Shown here one piece after another: positions 62,517-64,000 of a DNA stretch of 64,000 nucleotides. The stretch comes from an uncultured Duncaniella sp. (GTDB taxonomy: Bacteria > Bacteroidota > Bacteroidia > Bacteroidales > Muribaculaceae). The stretch covers positions 1 through 64,000 of the forward strand of contig CAJUSW010000003.1 in the NCBI GenBank assembly GCA_910589485.1, given 5' to 3'. Below the pieces are notes generated by a model that saw only the letters and a program-made list of their open reading frames with translations, did not search any database and was not told the DNA's origin. The translations under genes were made by a program, and so were the position numbers. Position 1 is the stretch's first letter, and each line of letters opens with the position of its first letter.

Positions 62517-63907
62517 AATACCCTCCTTATCCCTTGTTCTCGATGCTGGAGAATCACTCTCACCTGCGGGAATTTGCTCTTGATATGCTCGGCTGTATGT
62601 TGTGCCGAATACACGCTCCGGTGCTGTCCGCCGGTACAGCCGAAATTCACAGCCAAAGATGTGAATCCGCGCTCCAGATAATTCTCCACCGCCCTATCGG
62701 CCAACGCATAGCATGCGTCAAGGAATCCCGAGATCTCTCCGCGGGCCTCAAGAAATTCTATCACCTCGCGGTCAAGGCCTGTGAGACGTTTATACTCCTC
62801 ATAACGCCCCGGATTATCCATAGCCCGGCAGTCAAACACATATCCGCCACCATTGCCCGATGGATCCTCGGGGATACCTTTTTTATATGAGAAACTCGTC
62901 ACCCTCACTGTCAGACCGTCATAAGCCTCCTCCACCTCCGTTGTAGGTGAGCAAGCGTCGATCATGCGGGGCAACAATTCCTTCAGATAAGGATAATCGC
63001 CTATTCCCTCCTCAAGCAACGACTTGAGATTGGCCAACGCCATCGGTATGCTCTGCAGGAAGTGGGGCTTCCGCTCAAACTTCCCCCTTAATCCGTATGC
63101 CCCGAGCACCTGCAATGTCCTTATCAGGGCCATCTCCCTGACTTCACGCTTAAGGAGATCGGGGTCGACGCTGATGTATCTGTTGGCCTCATCGGCATAT
63201 GCCTCTATCAACCTGTCACGCTGTCGGGGCGTGAATCCGGCCTTTGCCTGCCACAGAAACGATGCCAGGTCGTAGGAGGCCGGGCCTCGCCGTCCACCCT
63301 GAAAGTCGATGAAGTACACCTCCCCGTCCTTAACCATTACATTTCTCGACTGGAAATCCCTGAGCATGAACACACCGCCCTCGCCGAGCGATCTATCCTC
63401 CACCGCCTTGGCCAATTTCACGAAATCAGCTTCAAGCAACGGTTCCATATACGGCACCCCCGACGTGTTCAGGAATGAGTATTTGAAATAATTCAGATCC
63501 CACATCACGGCACATCTGTCAAACACCGCCACCGGGAAACATACCGAATAATCTATCCCCTCCGAGCCGGTATAATGAAACCGGGCAAGCATCCTCATGG
63601 TCTTTTCAAGCAGATCCATGTCATCGCGCATCCCGAAGAGCGACCGGTCGCCCAGATCGCTCACCAGATAATCCATCCCGTCGTCGCTCACGGCAAGCAC
63701 CTCGGGCACAGGCAGACCGCAATCCCGGAAATGGCGTGAGTGAGAGATAAAGGCCTCATTCTCTTTCACATCAGTACCTTTCACACCCACCACCGTAGGT
63801 TCTCCATGGATCCGGAAATATCTCCTGCCCGATCCCGCAGGGGTCAACGGTTCGATTTTCGATGGAGCCGTCCCGGCATATTTAATGTACAATTCTTGCA
63901 ATTCCAT
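62513..63907 (-). CDS. AmgK-like sugar kinase fused to a RapZ C-terminal domain
   Basis: A 464-aa two-domain protein. Residues 1-310 are an APH-type kinase as in AmgK (MurNAc/GlcNAc anomeric kinase): nucleotide loop PAGSGRRYFRI, catalytic segment FMLRDFQSRNVMV (Asp about 184, Asn about 189; the usual His two before Asp is Leu) and FIDFQGGRRGPASYDLASFL (metal Asp about 201). Residues about 335-464 match the RapZ C-terminal domain (SFSYKKGIP, YVFDCRAMDNP, FGCTGGQHRSVYSAQ), which binds glucosamine-6-phosphate in E. coli. Overlaps murU. The combination suggests recycling controlled by amino-sugar supply (inference). Confidence 0.87.
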   Translation of the reverse strand: MELQELYIKYAGTAPSKIEPLTPAGSGRRYFRIHGEPTVVGVKGTDVKENEAFISHSRHFRDCGLPVPEVLAVSDDGMDYLVSDLGDRSLFGMRDDMDLLEKTMRMLARFHYTGSEGIDYSVCFPVAVFDRCAVMWDLNYFKYSFLNTSGVPYMEPLLEADFVKLAKAVEDRSLGEGGVFMLRDFQSRNVMVKDGEVYFIDFQGGRRGPASYDLASFLWQAKAGFTPRQRDRLIEAYADEANRYISVDPDLLKREVREMALIRTLQVLGAYGLRGKFERKPHFLQSIPMALANLKSLLEEGIGDYPYLKELLPRMIDACSPTTEVEEAYDGLTVRVTSFSYKKGIPEDPSGNGGGYVFDCRAMDNPGRYEEYKRLTGLDREVIEFLEARGEISGFLDACYALADRAVENYLERGFTSLAVNFGCTGGQHRSVYSAQHTAEHIKSKFPQVRVILQHREQGIRRVL

Positions 63908-63911
63908 ACGG

Positions 63912-63943
63912 CAAAAATACGGAGAATTAGTTAAATTTGCAAT
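63912..63943 (-). promoter_or_regulatory. Candidate promoter of the kinase-RapZ gene
   Basis: On the minus strand ATTG (63943-63940), a 20-nt spacer, and TATTTTTG (63919-63912), matching TAnnTTTG. Only 4 nt separate the box from the ATG, so the transcript would start at or next to the start codon. Confidence 0.55.
63932..63939 (+). promoter_or_regulatory. Candidate -7 box for the right-edge gene
   Basis: TAAATTTG matches TAnnTTTG and ends 4 nt before the GTG at 63944. No TTTG is found at the -33 distance. Confidence 0.35.
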
Positions 63944-64000
63944 GTGGAAACTATCACCAATAATGTATGTAAGTTTGTAGCCTCGCTCGATGAGCGCAAA
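63944..64000 (+). CDS. 5' end of a gene, possibly an RNA methyltransferase
   Basis: A GTG-started frame reads METITNNVCKFVASLDERK up to the edge, divergent from the kinase-RapZ gene by 36 nt. The start resembles TrmH/SpoU-family N-termini in Bacteroidota (a Lys/Phe segment followed by SLxxxK), but 19 residues are not enough to be sure. A competing ATG at 63942 stops after 12 codons. Confidence 0.35.
   Translation, partial: METITNNVCKFVASLDERK

Noticed and set aside
1..64000. tRNA, rRNA, CRISPR, IS or prophage elements
   Set aside because: None could be recognised by eye on either strand; all long stretches are explained by ordinary chromosomal genes.

Overview
The window is chromosomal DNA of a Bacteroidota species, order Bacteroidales, most likely near Muribaculaceae (family level is my inference; no marker was compared). 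Evidence: a type IX secretion protein (PorQ) and a cargo protein with a type B sorting domain, a full aerotolerance (Bat) operon, type III glutamine synthetase, LL-diaminopimelate aminotransferase, DUF4290 and DUF3332 proteins, a B12-dependent ribonucleotide reductase, and many promoters matching the Bacteroidota -33 TTTG / -7 TAnnTTTG pattern. No tRNA, rRNA, IS element, prophage or CRISPR array was seen; this is mostly core genome.

Layout. 1-1.4 kb: the tail of an unknown gene, a structured leader and a stranded NusG/UpxY-type antiterminator with a long C-terminal extension. 1.4-9.2 kb: cvfB (-), rsmG, an MBL hydrolase, a biotin carboxyltransferase, an AraC regulator, a TPR protein, and pyrK-pyrD, closed by a 21-bp perfect hairpin. 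9.3-12.5 kb (-): thrC, an unknown gene, an acyltransferase, and an omega-amidase-like nitrilase. 12.7-15.6 kb (-): porQ-cmk-ispH-lipoprotein. 15.8-20 kb (-): an aromatic amino acid operon, pheA-aminotransferase-DAHP synthase/chorismate mutase-tyrA, preceded by what looks like a complete Phe/Tyr leader-peptide attenuator. 20.1-32.6 kb: T9SS cargo, lytic transglycosylase and uvrA (+), then addA-like, yciH, two lipoproteins and nrdJ (-). 32.8-40.3 kb (+): nitroreductase, tetR-fabG, DUF4290-rimM, an OmpA-like protein, proS, and a pair of HU-family genes, the second fused to a membrane segment and a LysM domain. 40.5-49.4 kb (+): moxR-DUF58-batABCDE, then a small HTH protein. 49.6-54.5 kb (+): a universal stress protein, purM, mltF, DUF3332, vanZ-like. 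54.5-63.9 kb (-): priA, glnN, dapL, dapF, murU and a kinase-RapZ C-terminal domain fusion, with the start of a further gene at the right edge.

Themes. Several blocks concern the cell envelope: peptidoglycan precursor supply (dapF, dapL), recycling (MurU with an AmgK-like kinase), two lytic transglycosylases, and the HU-TM-LysM protein that could link nucleoid and wall. The strongest new-looking signals are (1) the aromatic leader peptide with mutually exclusive hairpins upstream of pheA, (2) the HU-TM-LysM protein, (3) the kinase-RapZ-C fusion next to MurU, and (4) the extended antiterminator behind a nested hairpin leader. Hairpins, promoters and domain calls were read by eye; no folding or database search was run.
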